A stretch of DNA of 64,000 nt from an uncultured Gemmatimonadota bacterium (GCA_902826615.1 CADEFN010000006.1:310001-374000), one strand, 5' to 3'. Positions 8,213-17,969 are shown, numbered from the stretch's first letter. The notes: generated from the sequence alone by a model not told the origin. A program made the numbers and translations.

Positions 8213-9805
8213 TTACTGCTGCCCGATGGTGACCGACACCACCCGCGTGGCCTGCTGCTGCAAGTTGAAGAGCAGGAGCGAGACGCTGTCTCCGTCCTTC
8301 AGTCGCGACACGACCTGGCGCAGGTCGTCGACGTTGCGGATCTCCTTGCGCGGCCGCGGGAAGAGCACGGCGGTGATCACTTCCACCCCACCCGGGTTGA
8401 ACGCCGTCCACCGCTCGGCACCCGTCACCAGCACACCGCGCCGGTCATTGGGCACCTTGTTTTCCCGCGCAAACTGGTCGGTGATGTTCTCCACCGTGAT
8501 GCCAAGACTCTGCGGGTTGTAGGAGCTGCCGCGCCCCGGCGCCGCGCTGGGTTCTTCTTCGGGCTCGTCTTGTGCACGGGCGACCTGCTGTGCCTCGGTA
8601 GGCGCCTCGGTCAGCTTGATGCGCATGTTCTTGCGGTCGCCGAAACGCACCACCTCGATCTCGACCGACTCACCCGGCTCATGCGACCGGATGATGCGCT
8701 GCAACGTGGACACACGGTCCACCGGCTTGCCATCGGCCTTCACGATCACGTCGCCGACTTCGACACCAGCGGCACGTGCCGGGCTCACGTCGCTCGAGTA
8801 GTCCCCAACGAGGACACCCGCGATTTCCTTGAGGCCGGCGGCCTTGGCGTCGGCTGGGGAGAGGTCGCGAATCTGCACGCCGATCACGGCGCGGCGGACA
8901 CGGCCATTCTTGATGAGATCGTCCATCACGTCACGGGCGAGCGTGATCGGAATGGCGAACCCATACCCCTGGTAGTAGCCCGTCCGCGTGGCGATGGCCG
9001 AGTTGATGCCGATCACCTCGCCCCGGATGTTCATGAGCGGTCCACCCGAGTTACCGGGGTTGATGGCCGCATCGGTCTGGATGAAGTCCTGAATGGCGTA
9101 CTGGTCCCGGTTCAAGCCACCGAGATCGTTGGTGCCACGCCCTTTGGCGCTGACGATTCCGGCGGTGACGGTGTGGTCGAGGCCGAGGGGGTTTCCGATG
9201 GCCACCACCCATTCGCCGACTTTGAGCGCCTGATCGTCGCCAAACACCGCGACGGGGAGATCGCCCGCCGTGATCTTGAGAACAGCCACGTCAGTCTGCG
9301 GGTCGCGGCCGATGAGCTTGGCCGGGTACTCGCGACGATCGGAGAGCTGGACTTTGATCTTGTCCATGTTCTCGATGACGTGGTTGTTGGTGAGCACGTA
9401 GCCATCCTTGCTCACGATGAAACCGGTCCCGCTGGAAAATTGCGGCTGCTGCTGTTGCTGGGGACCGAACTGCTGGAAGAAGTCCTCGATGCCAGGCGGC
9501 TGGTTGCGGCGCTGAATATTCGGCCGACCCTGACCGCGCGGCTGCTGCTGCTCCGGGGTGCGTTCCGCCTGAATGGAGACCACCGCGGGGGTGAGCCGCT
9601 CGGAAATGGAAACGAATGCATTGCTGAGGTCGGCCACGGCCCCGCCCGCTGGCGCAGGGGTCAGCGAGGCAGGACGAATGGTGGCTCCCTTGTTCTGCGC
9701 CCACCCGAACGGAGTGAGGTCGAAGCCCGATGCGAAGACGAGCCCGCATGCGAAGGCGATGGCAACGGCGCCGAGCAGTTTTGCGCGAGAGGAGAAGGCA
9801 GACAT
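8213..9805 (-). CDS. Periplasmic Do-like serine protease (DegP/DegQ/HtrA)
   Basis: A 530-residue HtrA-family protease and chaperone for unfolded envelope proteins. Residues 8-27 are a membrane/signal segment. A Gln/Pro-rich stretch (about 84-122) precedes the trypsin-like domain, whose triad is complete: H142 (LTNNHV), D172 (QTDVAVL) and S253 (NPGNSGGPL). Two PDZ domains follow at about 300-400 and 430-525. Length is usual for the family. The gene ends at a clear terminator. Upstream are a TATACT -10 candidate and a 16-bp palindrome. Confidence 0.95.
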   Translation of the reverse strand: MSAFSSRAKLLGAVAIAFACGLVFASGFDLTPFGWAQNKGATIRPASLTPAPAGGAVADLSNAFVSISERLTPAVVSIQAERTPEQQQPRGQGRPNIQRRNQPPGIEDFFQQFGPQQQQQPQFSSGTGFIVSKDGYVLTNNHVIENMDKIKVQLSDRREYPAKLIGRDPQTDVAVLKITAGDLPVAVFGDDQALKVGEWVVAIGNPLGLDHTVTAGIVSAKGRGTNDLGGLNRDQYAIQDFIQTDAAINPGNSGGPLMNIRGEVIGINSAIATRTGYYQGYGFAIPITLARDVMDDLIKNGRVRRAVIGVQIRDLSPADAKAAGLKEIAGVLVGDYSSDVSPARAAGVEVGDVIVKADGKPVDRVSTLQRIIRSHEPGESVEIEVVRFGDRKNMRIKLTEAPTEAQQVARAQDEPEEEPSAAPGRGSSYNPQSLGITVENITDQFARENKVPNDRRGVLVTGAERWTAFNPGGVEVITAVLFPRPRKEIRNVDDLRQVVSRLKDGDSVSLLLFNLQQQATRVVSVTIGQQ

Positions 9806-9839
9806 ATGGAGTCAGCTTGGGGGCCCGAATCACGGAGGT

Positions 9840-9881
9840 CGTGACCCGGGACACGATTACTGGTTCGTCACTCTAAGTATA
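9840..9881 (-). promoter_or_regulatory. degP promoter candidate with palindrome
   Basis: On the minus strand TATACT (9881-9876) is a good -10 hexamer about 70 bp before the degP ATG. No strong -35 is seen. Between it and the gene lies the near-perfect 16-bp palindrome CGTGACCCGGGACACG (9840-9855, one mismatched pair), which could bind a dimeric regulator in the 5' leader. A shorter repeat (TCACG-GAGGT-CGTGA, 9830-9844) overlaps it. Confidence 0.4.
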
Positions 9882-9977
9882 CGCCGGGTTGCCCGTGAGG
9901 GTTCGATGTGAACGTATGACGAGACGGGCGAGCCGCGAGACGCTTGGGGACGAGGGCAAAGGGTCCGAGGGGAGAAA

Positions 9978-10023
9978 CGACGGAGGGGAAGGGGGCGTTG
10001 GTCTGCCTGCCTTCCCCTCGTCG
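9978..10023 (-). terminator. Hairpin after dnaK, probable terminator
   Basis: Arms CGACGGAGGGGAAGG (9978-9992) and CCTTCCCCTCGTCG (10010-10023) pair over 14 bases around a 17-base loop, with one bulge. On the minus strand the hairpin begins 13 bp after the dnaK stop and is followed only by a short TTT, so termination may be partial. Confidence 0.55.
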
Positions 10024-10036
10024 TCCTTACAGGGCT

Positions 10037-11968
<1,932 letters not shown>

Positions 11969-12196
11969 GGCTGGGTGTTATCGGGCGTGGGTACAGAGGT
12001 GCCGCGACGGACGGTCGCAATGATGCCCACCTGAAGAGCAAGCAAGGGGCCCGAAAATGCGGTCATCGTGGCAGATTCCGTGGGCCTGGCGGTGCACCTG
12101 TTCGCCCATTTGGCAGCCTGCCGAAGCCGGGTGTCCGCACTGGCATAAGTCGCGGCATACCTTATCGTTGGCCCGTCGCCCGTATCGCGCCGAACC

Positions 12197-12988
12197 TTGA
12201 TCCCCATTTCTGACGAGAACCCGACCCTGCGCACCCCGGTGATGACCTTTGTCATCCTCGGGGCGATCGGCCTTGTGTGGGTCCTGGCTCAGGGTGCGGG
12301 GCTCGACCCCTTCCAGCTCTCCTCGTCCGTCTGCAACCTGGGCATGGTCCCGGGGGAGCTCACCAAACAGGCGGCCCTCGGCACCCAGATCCCGATGGGG
12401 CAGCATGAGGGGCAGGTGTGGGCCTGCGTGGTGGACAACGAGGCCGTGAACGTGTGGACGCCGTTCACCTCGATGTTTCTGCACGGGAGCTGGGCGCACC
12501 TCCTGGGGAACTGCCTCTTCCTCTGGGTCTTCGGCAACAATGTCGAGGACTCGATGGGCCGGGGCCGCTTTCTGGTTTTTTACCTCTTGTGCGGTCTGGT
12601 CGCGGCGGCCGCCCACGTGGTATCGTCGCCGGGCTCGCCGGTGCCAACGGTAGGCGCGAGCGGCGCGATTTCCGGCACGTTAGGCGCATACCTGGTCCTC
12701 TACCCGAAAGTGCGGGTGCGGGTACTGATCCCGATCATCATCATCCCGTGGATCGTGCACGTGCGTGCCTGGGTCGTGCTCATCATGTGGTTTGTGTGGC
12801 AGGTGCTTGGTGGGCTGGAGCAGTTGAGTCAGTTGCGCGGTGATGTGTCGGGGGGCGTGGCGGTGTGGGCACATGTCGGCGGGTTTGTCGCCGGGCTGCT
12901 GCTCATCCGCTTTTTTGTCGATCGCGACCTCGTGGGCCGGCGTACCCACCTGGGTGATGCGCGGGTGGCTTTTACCCAGGGAGCCTGA
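12197..12988 (+). CDS. Rhomboid family intramembrane serine protease
   Basis: A 263-residue polytopic membrane protease with about seven helices. The catalytic dyad is present: S155 in VGASGAISG and H226 in WAHVGGFVAG. The oxyanion motif FLHGSWAHLLGN (about 94-105) is also intact. The L1 loop contains two cysteines and is longer than in GlpG, as in many soil-bacterial rhomboids. Start is TTG (12197), since no ATG or GTG fits the family N-terminus. Two bases after its stop the microcompartment genes begin, so it heads that operon. The link may be only positional. Confidence 0.92.
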   Translation: MIPISDENPTLRTPVMTFVILGAIGLVWVLAQGAGLDPFQLSSSVCNLGMVPGELTKQAALGTQIPMGQHEGQVWACVVDNEAVNVWTPFTSMFLHGSWAHLLGNCLFLWVFGNNVEDSMGRGRFLVFYLLCGLVAAAAHVVSSPGSPVPTVGASGAISGTLGAYLVLYPKVRVRVLIPIIIIPWIVHVRAWVVLIMWFVWQVLGGLEQLSQLRGDVSGGVAVWAHVGGFVAGLLLIRFFVDRDLVGRRTHLGDARVAFTQGA

Positions 12989-12990
12989 CG

Positions 12991-13278
12991 ATGCATCTGG
13001 CGCGGGTGGTGGGTCGGCTCGTTTCCACGGTCAAACAGGACACCCTGGCGGCCGTGCCGCTGCAGTGGCTGCAACCGCTCTCCGCCGACGGGACGGCCGT
13101 AGGCAAACCGATTGTTGCTGTTGATCGGATTGGGGCCGGGCCCGGCGAAGTGGTCGTGTATGTCACGTCGCGTGAAGCGGCCATCACCCTCGAGGATCCC
13201 TTCGCCGCGGTTGACGCGGGTGTGGTGGCAGTCGTCGACTGGTGTGATGTGGGCGGTCGCAAAACTCTCGAGGCCTGA
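12991..13278 (+). CDS. Microcompartment vertex protein (BMC-P, EutN/CcmL family), copy 1
   Basis: A 95-residue protein matching the EutN/CcmL pentamer that caps the vertices of bacterial microcompartment shells. The family signature is seen in MHLARVVGRLVSTVKQDTL at the N-terminus, then PIVAVDRIGAGPGEVVVYV and a C-terminal VVAVVDWCDV. It follows the rhomboid stop by two bases and overlaps the next gene at TGATG. No hexameric shell gene (BMC-H or BMC-T) occurs in the window, so a complete shell would need genes elsewhere. Confidence 0.88.
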   Translation: MHLARVVGRLVSTVKQDTLAAVPLQWLQPLSADGTAVGKPIVAVDRIGAGPGEVVVYVTSREAAITLEDPFAAVDAGVVAVVDWCDVGGRKTLEA

Positions 13279-13574
13279 TGTTCATTGCCCGTGTGACAGG
13301 CGATGTGGTGGCGACCCATCGGCACGCCGAACTTGGCCGGCACAAATTGCTGCTGATTCGCCGGCTCTCGCTCGAGGGGCGTGAGGAGGGGGCCGAGCTG
13401 ATTGCCGTGGATGTGATTGGCGTTGGTGTGGGGGAACGGGTGCTGGTGGTGCAGGAGGGGAATGCGGCGCGGAGTTTGTTCAAGTTGCCGAAGATTCCGG
13501 CACAGGCGGTGGTAGTGGGGGTGGTGGACCAGGTGGAGATCAACGGAGTGGAGCAGCCGGAGGTGATGTTGTGA
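13278..13574 (+). CDS. Microcompartment vertex protein (BMC-P, EutN/CcmL family), copy 2
   Basis: A 98-residue EutN/CcmL paralogue: MFIARVTGDVVATHRHAELG, KLLLIRRL, LIAVDVIGVGVGERVLVVQEGNAA and VVVGVVDQVEINGV. The GVGVGERVLVVQEGNAAR segment is a very typical pentamer core. It is clearly divergent from copy 1. Several microcompartments use two or three distinct vertex proteins. The gene overlaps its upstream neighbour at TGATG and deoC at GTGA, so the three are translationally coupled. Confidence 0.9.
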   Translation: MFIARVTGDVVATHRHAELGRHKLLLIRRLSLEGREEGAELIAVDVIGVGVGERVLVVQEGNAARSLFKLPKIPAQAVVVGVVDQVEINGVEQPEVML

Positions 13575-14524
13575 GCACGGACCTGCGGGCGCTGGCCCGA
13601 GAGATTGCGAGCGAATTGGCGGCGCGCGATCGCGTGGCGACGCGGGGGGCCCCCCCCGAACAACAAGATCGCTCCACCCCCTCCCACGTGTATCACCATT
13701 CTGTCCCCGATCGTACCAATTCCCCGCAAAGCTCCATCGCGCCCCCCGGCGTACGCTTCGTGCGCAGTGATGCCCGCATGGCCGATTTCATCGACCACAC
13801 CCTGCTCAAGGCCGAGGCGACCCGCGCCGATATCGACAAACTCTGCGAAGAAGCCCGCGAACACCGCTTCGCCGCCGTCTGTGTCAACGGCGTCTGGGTC
13901 GCGACGTGCGCCAGGGCCCTGACCGGAACCGACGTGCAAGTCGCCACCGTGGTCGGCTTCCCGTTAGGCGCCAGTGCACCGGACGCCAAGGCGCAGGAAA
14001 CAGCCCAGGCGGTGCGTGATGGCGCCACCGAAATCGACATGGTGGCCGCCATCGGGCAGGTGAAGAGCGGAGACTGGAACGCCGTCGCCGACGACATCGC
14101 CGCCGTCGTGCGCGCGGCCAGCGGTCGGCTCGTCAAAGTCATCATCGAGTCGGCTGTGCTCACCCCGGTCGAGATCATCAAGGTGTGTGCGATCGCCCGG
14201 GAGATGGGCGCCCACTACGTGAAGACCTCGACCGGTTTCCATGCCGCCGGTGGCGCCACCGCCGAGGCCGTGGCCCTGATGCGAATGGTCGTCGGCGACG
14301 CGCTCGGCGTGAAAGCGTCGGGCGGTGTGCGCGACTGCGAAGCCGCACTCCGGATGATCGCCAATGGCGCCACACGAATTGGCACGTCCAGCGGGGTGTC
14401 GATGGCCAAGTGTCTGGGACCGGGGCCCCTGCCGCTCAACGACCTGCTCTCCCTGGCCACCGGGCACGTCGGCACCTGCCACACCTGCTCATCGGGCGGG
14501 TCGTCTGTGCCCGGGTCATACTAA
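13571..14524 (+). CDS. deoC: Deoxyribose-phosphate aldolase with N-terminal encapsulation-peptide-like helix
   Basis: A 317-residue class I aldolase that splits 2-deoxyribose-5-phosphate into glyceraldehyde-3-phosphate and acetaldehyde. The catalytic core (70-317) has the Schiff-base lysine K218 in VKTSTGF, K248 in VKASGG and D156 in EIDMVAAIG. Ahead of it is a 69-residue extension absent from ordinary DeoC. Its first part, LRALAREIASELAARD (5-20), is an amphipathic helix like those that target enzymes into microcompartments, and a Pro/Ser-rich linker follows. Acetaldehyde is a volatile, toxic product of the sort microcompartments retain. Start is GTG, overlapping the vertex-protein stop. The linker codons contain a G6C8 tract (13644-13657), and an in-frame ATG at 13778 marks where ordinary DeoC begins. 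Confidence 0.95.
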   Translation: MSTDLRALAREIASELAARDRVATRGAPPEQQDRSTPSHVYHHSVPDRTNSPQSSIAPPGVRFVRSDARMADFIDHTLLKAEATRADIDKLCEEAREHRFAAVCVNGVWVATCARALTGTDVQVATVVGFPLGASAPDAKAQETAQAVRDGATEIDMVAAIGQVKSGDWNAVADDIAAVVRAASGRLVKVIIESAVLTPVEIIKVCAIAREMGAHYVKTSTGFHAAGGATAEAVALMRMVVGDALGVKASGGVRDCEAALRMIANGATRIGTSSGVSMAKCLGPGPLPLNDLLSLATGHVGTCHTCSSGGSSVPGSY

Positions 14525-14539
14525 CCCTGACAGAGGTCG

Positions 14540-14561
14540 GGGCGGCCGAAGGAAGCCGCCC
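14540..14561 (+). terminator. Hairpin after deoC, terminator-like
   Basis: GGGCGGC (14540-14546) pairs with GCCGCCC (14555-14561) around an eight-base loop, starting 16 bp after the deoC stop. No T-run follows, so its efficiency is uncertain. Confidence 0.4.
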
Positions 14562-14640
14562 TCACGGTCCGTGACAAGGCGAGCTACTTTTGTAACGCGA
14601 TTGTAGCCCCTACTTCGGTCCTACCTCCCCCCGCTGACCC

Positions 14641-15258
14641 GTGGCTTTCCGACTGATCCCCCGCGACGAGGGCTTTTTCGACCTGTTCAACGAGCTGGCC
14701 AAACGGCTCGTCACCTCGTCCGGTCTGCTCCGCGACCTCTTCGCCAATCCCGACCGCCTCGAGGAACTGGCGGCTGCCATCAAGGAAGTGGAGCACGAAG
14801 CGGATCACATCACGCACGACGTGAGTACCCGCCTCGATAGCTCCTTCATCACACCGCTGGATCGAGAGGACATTCACAAGCTCGCCCAGGAACTCGACAA
14901 CGTCGTCGACCTGATCAACGGCACGGCACGGCGGGCGACCATGTTTCACATCACCGAAACGCGTGAGCCCGCCCGCAAGCTCTGCGAAATTGTCGTGCAG
15001 CAGGTGAAACATCTCGAGCGTGCGGTGACGCAGATCCGTGATCCGCGCGCCGTGGCCCTCGCGACCCGCGAGGTGAAGGCCCTCGAACAACAGGGCGACG
15101 CGATCTATCACGATGCCATGGGGGCGCTCTTTCTTGGCAAGCCCGACCCACTCGACGTGATGAAGTGGAAGGAGATCTACGACACGATCGAAAACACGCT
15201 CGATGTCTGCCAGACGGTGGCGATTGTGCTCGAGAGTATTTCGCTCAAGAACTCCTGA
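14641..15258 (+). CDS. DUF47 family PhoU-like phosphate transport accessory protein
   Basis: A 205-residue all-helical cytoplasmic protein of the DUF47/YkaA family, structurally related to PhoU. Recognisable parts are FFDLFNELAKRL, the metal-binding-type helix IKEVEHEADHITHDV (about 61-75) and FITPLDREDIHKLAQELDNV. Such proteins are encoded next to low-affinity Pit phosphate transporters and are thought to control them. Here pit starts 15 bp downstream. Start is GTG, without a clear ribosome binding site. Confidence 0.92.
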   Translation: MAFRLIPRDEGFFDLFNELAKRLVTSSGLLRDLFANPDRLEELAAAIKEVEHEADHITHDVSTRLDSSFITPLDREDIHKLAQELDNVVDLINGTARRATMFHITETREPARKLCEIVVQQVKHLERAVTQIRDPRAVALATREVKALEQQGDAIYHDAMGALFLGKPDPLDVMKWKEIYDTIENTLDVCQTVAIVLESISLKNS

Positions 15259-15273
15259 CGGCGAGCGACGACC

Positions 15274-16308
15274 TTGGTTACGTACGTTATCGCGATTGTC
15301 CTCGTCGCGTTCGTCTTCGATTTCATCAACGGCTTCCACGATTCCGCCAACTCCATTGCGACGGTAGTCGGGACGCGTGTGCTCAGCCCGCTGACGGCGG
15401 TGGTGTGGGCGGCCTTCTTCAACTTCGTGGCGGCGTTCACGGTTGGGACGGCGGTCGCCAAGACGGTCGGGAAGGGAATGATCGAAGTCTCGGTCGTGAC
15501 GCCTAACGTCATTCTGGCCGGTCTGCTGGGCGCGATTGTCTGGAACCTGATCACCTGGTGGTATGGGCTGCCCAGCAGTTCCTCGCACGCCCTGCTGGGC
15601 GGGTATGCCGGTGCGGCGGTGGCCAAAGCGGGTTTCGCCGCCATCATTCTCGCCGGCTGGACCAAGACCATCATCTTCATTTTCCTGTCCCCCATCATCG
15701 GCATGGCGGCGGGGTTCCTGTTGATGACCGCGATCTACTGGATCTTCCGGCGGGCGTCGCCGCGGCGGGTGGATACCCTGTTCCGCCGGCTGCAACTCTT
15801 CAGTGCCGCGCTGTTTTCTCTGTCACACGGGGCAAACGATGCGCAGAAAACGATGGGGATCATCGTTGGCCTGCTGGTCGCATCTCAGGGGGTGTTTGCC
15901 GGACAGACCGGCTGGATGAGCGCCTTCTATGTCCCAAACGGTGACACCATTCCGCTCTGGGTGGAGATGGGCGCCTACACGGCCATCGCGTTAGGCACCC
16001 TGTTTGGTGGGTGGCGGATTGTGCATACCATGGGGAGTCGGATCACCAAGTTGCGCCCCGTTGGTGGGTGTGCGGCGGAGACCGCCGGCGCCTTTGCCAT
16101 TCTGCTCGCCACCCGGTTCGGCATTCCGGTGAGCACGACGCACACCATCACCGGCGCGATCATGGGGGTGGGGTCCACGACACGACTCTCGGCCGTGCGC
16201 TGGGGCGTTGCCGGCCGCATTGTCTGGGCCTGGATCATGACCATCCCTGCCGCCTCGGCCATTTCCGCGTTGTGCTTGTGGCTGCTTGAAGCAGCCGTCA
16301 AGCCCTGA
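15274..16308 (+). CDS. Low-affinity inorganic phosphate transporter, Pit family
   Basis: A 344-residue inner-membrane transporter (PiT, metal-phosphate:H+ symport in known members). It has the duplicated signature of the family: FDFINGFHDSANSIATVV near the N-terminus and SLSHGANDAQKTMGI in the second half, with about ten membrane helices and a cytoplasmic loop near residue 160. Start is TTG at 15274, 15 bp after the DUF47 gene, indicating one operon. It begins the phosphate island that extends to 45.4 kb. Confidence 0.95.
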   Translation: MVTYVIAIVLVAFVFDFINGFHDSANSIATVVGTRVLSPLTAVVWAAFFNFVAAFTVGTAVAKTVGKGMIEVSVVTPNVILAGLLGAIVWNLITWWYGLPSSSSHALLGGYAGAAVAKAGFAAIILAGWTKTIIFIFLSPIIGMAAGFLLMTAIYWIFRRASPRRVDTLFRRLQLFSAALFSLSHGANDAQKTMGIIVGLLVASQGVFAGQTGWMSAFYVPNGDTIPLWVEMGAYTAIALGTLFGGWRIVHTMGSRITKLRPVGGCAAETAGAFAILLATRFGIPVSTTHTITGAIMGVGSTTRLSAVRWGVAGRIVWAWIMTIPAASAISALCLWLLEAAVKP

Positions 16309-16320
16309 ACGCACATCGCT

Positions 16321-16351
16321 CTGTAACGGCGAGTGTAACGGTTGGCTCAGG
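16321..16351. promoter_or_regulatory. Repeat element shared with the pstS promoter
   Basis: TGTAACGG occurs twice (16322 and 16334, 12 bp apart), followed by TTGGCTCAG. Read on the minus strand this gives CTGAGCCAACCGTTAC then CCGTTACA, nearly identical to CTGAGCCAACTGTGAC then CCGTTACA in front of pstS (31987-32012). It lies just after pit and 65 bp before the small gene at 16416. It is probably a site for the same regulator, perhaps PhoB, although the 12-bp spacing differs from the usual 11. Confidence 0.45.
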
Positions 16352-16415
16352 GCTGTTCCGCCGCCCTCGAATGGGGGCCATCATGTCAGGGAACCTGCGT
16401 CTGTGAGTCCCCTTC

Positions 16416-16691
16416 GTGTCGTCCGTCATTCGGTTTCTGGATCGTAGTGGTTTTTCCTGGTCAGTGTTTGAACTTCGCGCCGGTAACTCGGCCGACCCGG
16501 AGAATTCCCTCTACTTCCTCTCGCGCGGGAGCACGCTGCGGCTTCACAGCTATCCGGACGACTGGCCGGAGCTCGACTGGGCCGGCCTGGACCGTTTGCG
16601 GCTGACAGCCGACGTGATCTCGGACGATGTCACGCGGCACGCGACGCCGCGGCGCCGGACACCCCAGCTCGATTCTGCTACAGCGCTGTAG
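16416..16691 (+). CDS. Small hypothetical protein
   Basis: A 91-residue reading frame starting at GTG (16416). The sequence SWSVFELRAGNSADPENSLYFLSRG then RLHSYPDDWPELDWAGLDRLR has an ordinary soluble-protein composition with aromatic and acidic residues, unlike the Arg/Ser/Pro-rich shadow frames nearby. No family is recognised. It overlaps the convergent glycosyltransferase gene by 14 bp. The pst-like repeat element lies upstream, so phosphate control is possible. Confidence 0.55.
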   Translation: MSSVIRFLDRSGFSWSVFELRAGNSADPENSLYFLSRGSTLRLHSYPDDWPELDWAGLDRLRLTADVISDDVTRHATPRRRTPQLDSATAL

Positions 16692-17880
16692 CTCGCTCTT
16701 CGGCGCGTGCGCCGAGGAGACGCCGGTACCGGGCGTCGAGCCGGTCGAGTTCAGCACTCCAGGTGAGCCGATTTGCGGTCGCGCGGGCTCCGGCGCTGAG
16801 TGAGACCCTGAGCTGCGAGTCACGGGCCACCGTGACGAGATGCGCCGCCATCGCCGGGACGTCGTCGGCAGGGTAGGCCAGCCCGTTTTCCTGATGTCGC
16901 AGATGATCGGCGACACCGCCGGCAGGGGCGGCCACCACTGGGAGCCCGCTGGCCATTGCCTCGAGAACCACGAGGCCGAGGGTTTCGGTCGTCGAGGCAA
17001 AGACAAATGCGTCGCAGCTGGCGTAGAGCTGCGGGAGCACCGTGGCCCGATCGAGGTTGGCAAGGAAGGTGACATCGTCGCCGCCAAGGGCACGCAGCGA
17101 TGGCTCACTGGGCCCGCTCCCCGCAATGACGAGGTGCATCGGGAGCTGCGGCGCGGTGTCTCTGGCCAGTCGGAAGGCGCGGAGCACCCGGTCGATCCCT
17201 TTTTCGGGGGCCATGCGTCCGACGTGGAGGAAGATGCAGGCGTCGCTTCCGCCATACAGGGTGCGCAGTGTGTCGTTGCGATGCCCGGGGTGAAAGAGCG
17301 TGGTGTCCACCCCGCAGCCCCACACCTCGGCGTGATGAATGCCCATGTCGATGAGGTCCTGCCGTGCCGGAATTGACGGGGTGAACGTCACGGCTGCCTG
17401 ACGATGGAAACGCGTGATGTGACGCGTGACGGCCGGGCGGGCAAAGCGGAGCCCATAGGCGTCGGTGTACCGGGCGAAGTCCGTGTGGTACGAGGTGGTG
17501 ATGGGCACTCCGATGCTGCGTGCGGCCCGCAAGCCCGCGGCGCCGAGGACAAACTCGGTGGCGCAGTGGATCACGTCGGGTTTGAAGGAGGCGCAGGTGC
17601 GGCGAATGGCCGAGGTGCCGGGCCAGGTCAGCCGCAGATCGGCGTACCCCGGGAGGGGCATGCTGGGCACCGCGGCGCCCGCGCGGAGTGCCGCATACGC
17701 CGGGTCGCGATGAAAGGGATCGTTGGTCAGCGCCGGGTAGCGGGGGGAGACCACGGCACACTCCCAGCCCCGGTCGGTGAGGCCGCTCACACTGAGGGCG
17801 GTGACCACCGACACCCCATTCACCTGGGGCGGGAAGGTATCGGTGCAGAACAGGATGCGGGGGCGCGTCTCGTCAGGCAT
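16678..17880 (-). CDS. Glycosyltransferase, GT4 family (MgtA/SqdX-like)
   Basis: A 400-residue GT-B enzyme. The N-terminus RILFCTDTFPPQVNGVSVV matches the subgroup that includes GDP-mannose-dependent MgtA and the sulfolipid glycosyltransferase SqdX. The donor-binding half has LHVGRMAPEKGIDRVL and the E-x7-E motif region FASTTETLGLVVLEAMASGLPVV. Such enzymes glycosylate membrane lipids such as diacylglycerol. Divergent from a phosphatase / PAP2 / glycosyltransferase operon and next to phosphate-uptake genes, it may help make glycolipids, perhaps under phosphate limitation. The 17.9 kb repeat array lies 20 bp upstream of the start. Sugar donor and acceptor are not determinable. Confidence 0.88.
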   Translation of the reverse strand: MPDETRPRILFCTDTFPPQVNGVSVVTALSVSGLTDRGWECAVVSPRYPALTNDPFHRDPAYAALRAGAAVPSMPLPGYADLRLTWPGTSAIRRTCASFKPDVIHCATEFVLGAAGLRAARSIGVPITTSYHTDFARYTDAYGLRFARPAVTRHITRFHRQAAVTFTPSIPARQDLIDMGIHHAEVWGCGVDTTLFHPGHRNDTLRTLYGGSDACIFLHVGRMAPEKGIDRVLRAFRLARDTAPQLPMHLVIAGSGPSEPSLRALGGDDVTFLANLDRATVLPQLYASCDAFVFASTTETLGLVVLEAMASGLPVVAAPAGGVADHLRHQENGLAYPADDVPAMAAHLVTVARDSQLRVSLSAGARATANRLTWSAELDRLDARYRRLLGARAEERATAL

Positions 17881-17900
17881 AACGAGAGCCTAACGTGAGT

Positions 17901-17969
17901 GCGGTGCGTCACGGGATGATGAGCGGTGTGTCACGAGGTGATGACGGTGCCTGACGAGTGGTGTTACGC
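17901..17969. repeat. Tandem 22-bp (2 x 11) repeats in a divergent promoter
   Basis: Two adjacent 22-bp units (17901-17922 and 17923-17944) differ at only three positions, and a partial third unit continues to about 17969. On the minus strand the heptamers CGTCATC, CGTGACA, GCTCATC and CGTGACG recur every 11 bp. This resembles the direct-repeat layout of PhoB-type sites (consensus half-site TGTCAT/TGTCAC). The array lies between the divergent glycosyltransferase and phosphodiesterase genes and could control both. Confidence 0.5.

Noticed and set aside
8570-9844. A 424-residue plus-strand frame opposite degP
   Set aside because: It mirrors the degP codons (Gly/Asp/His/Val-rich shadow) and has no start signal or family resemblance.
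11969-12196. Search for a CIRCE element or heat-shock sigma promoter before dnaK
   Set aside because: No TTAGCACTC-N9-GAGTGCTAA repeat and no convincing heat-shock -35/-10 pair was seen.
14584-15795. A 403-residue minus-strand frame opposite DUF47 and pit
   Set aside because: It spans two well-supported genes and has a shadow composition rich in Arg, His, Gln and Asp.
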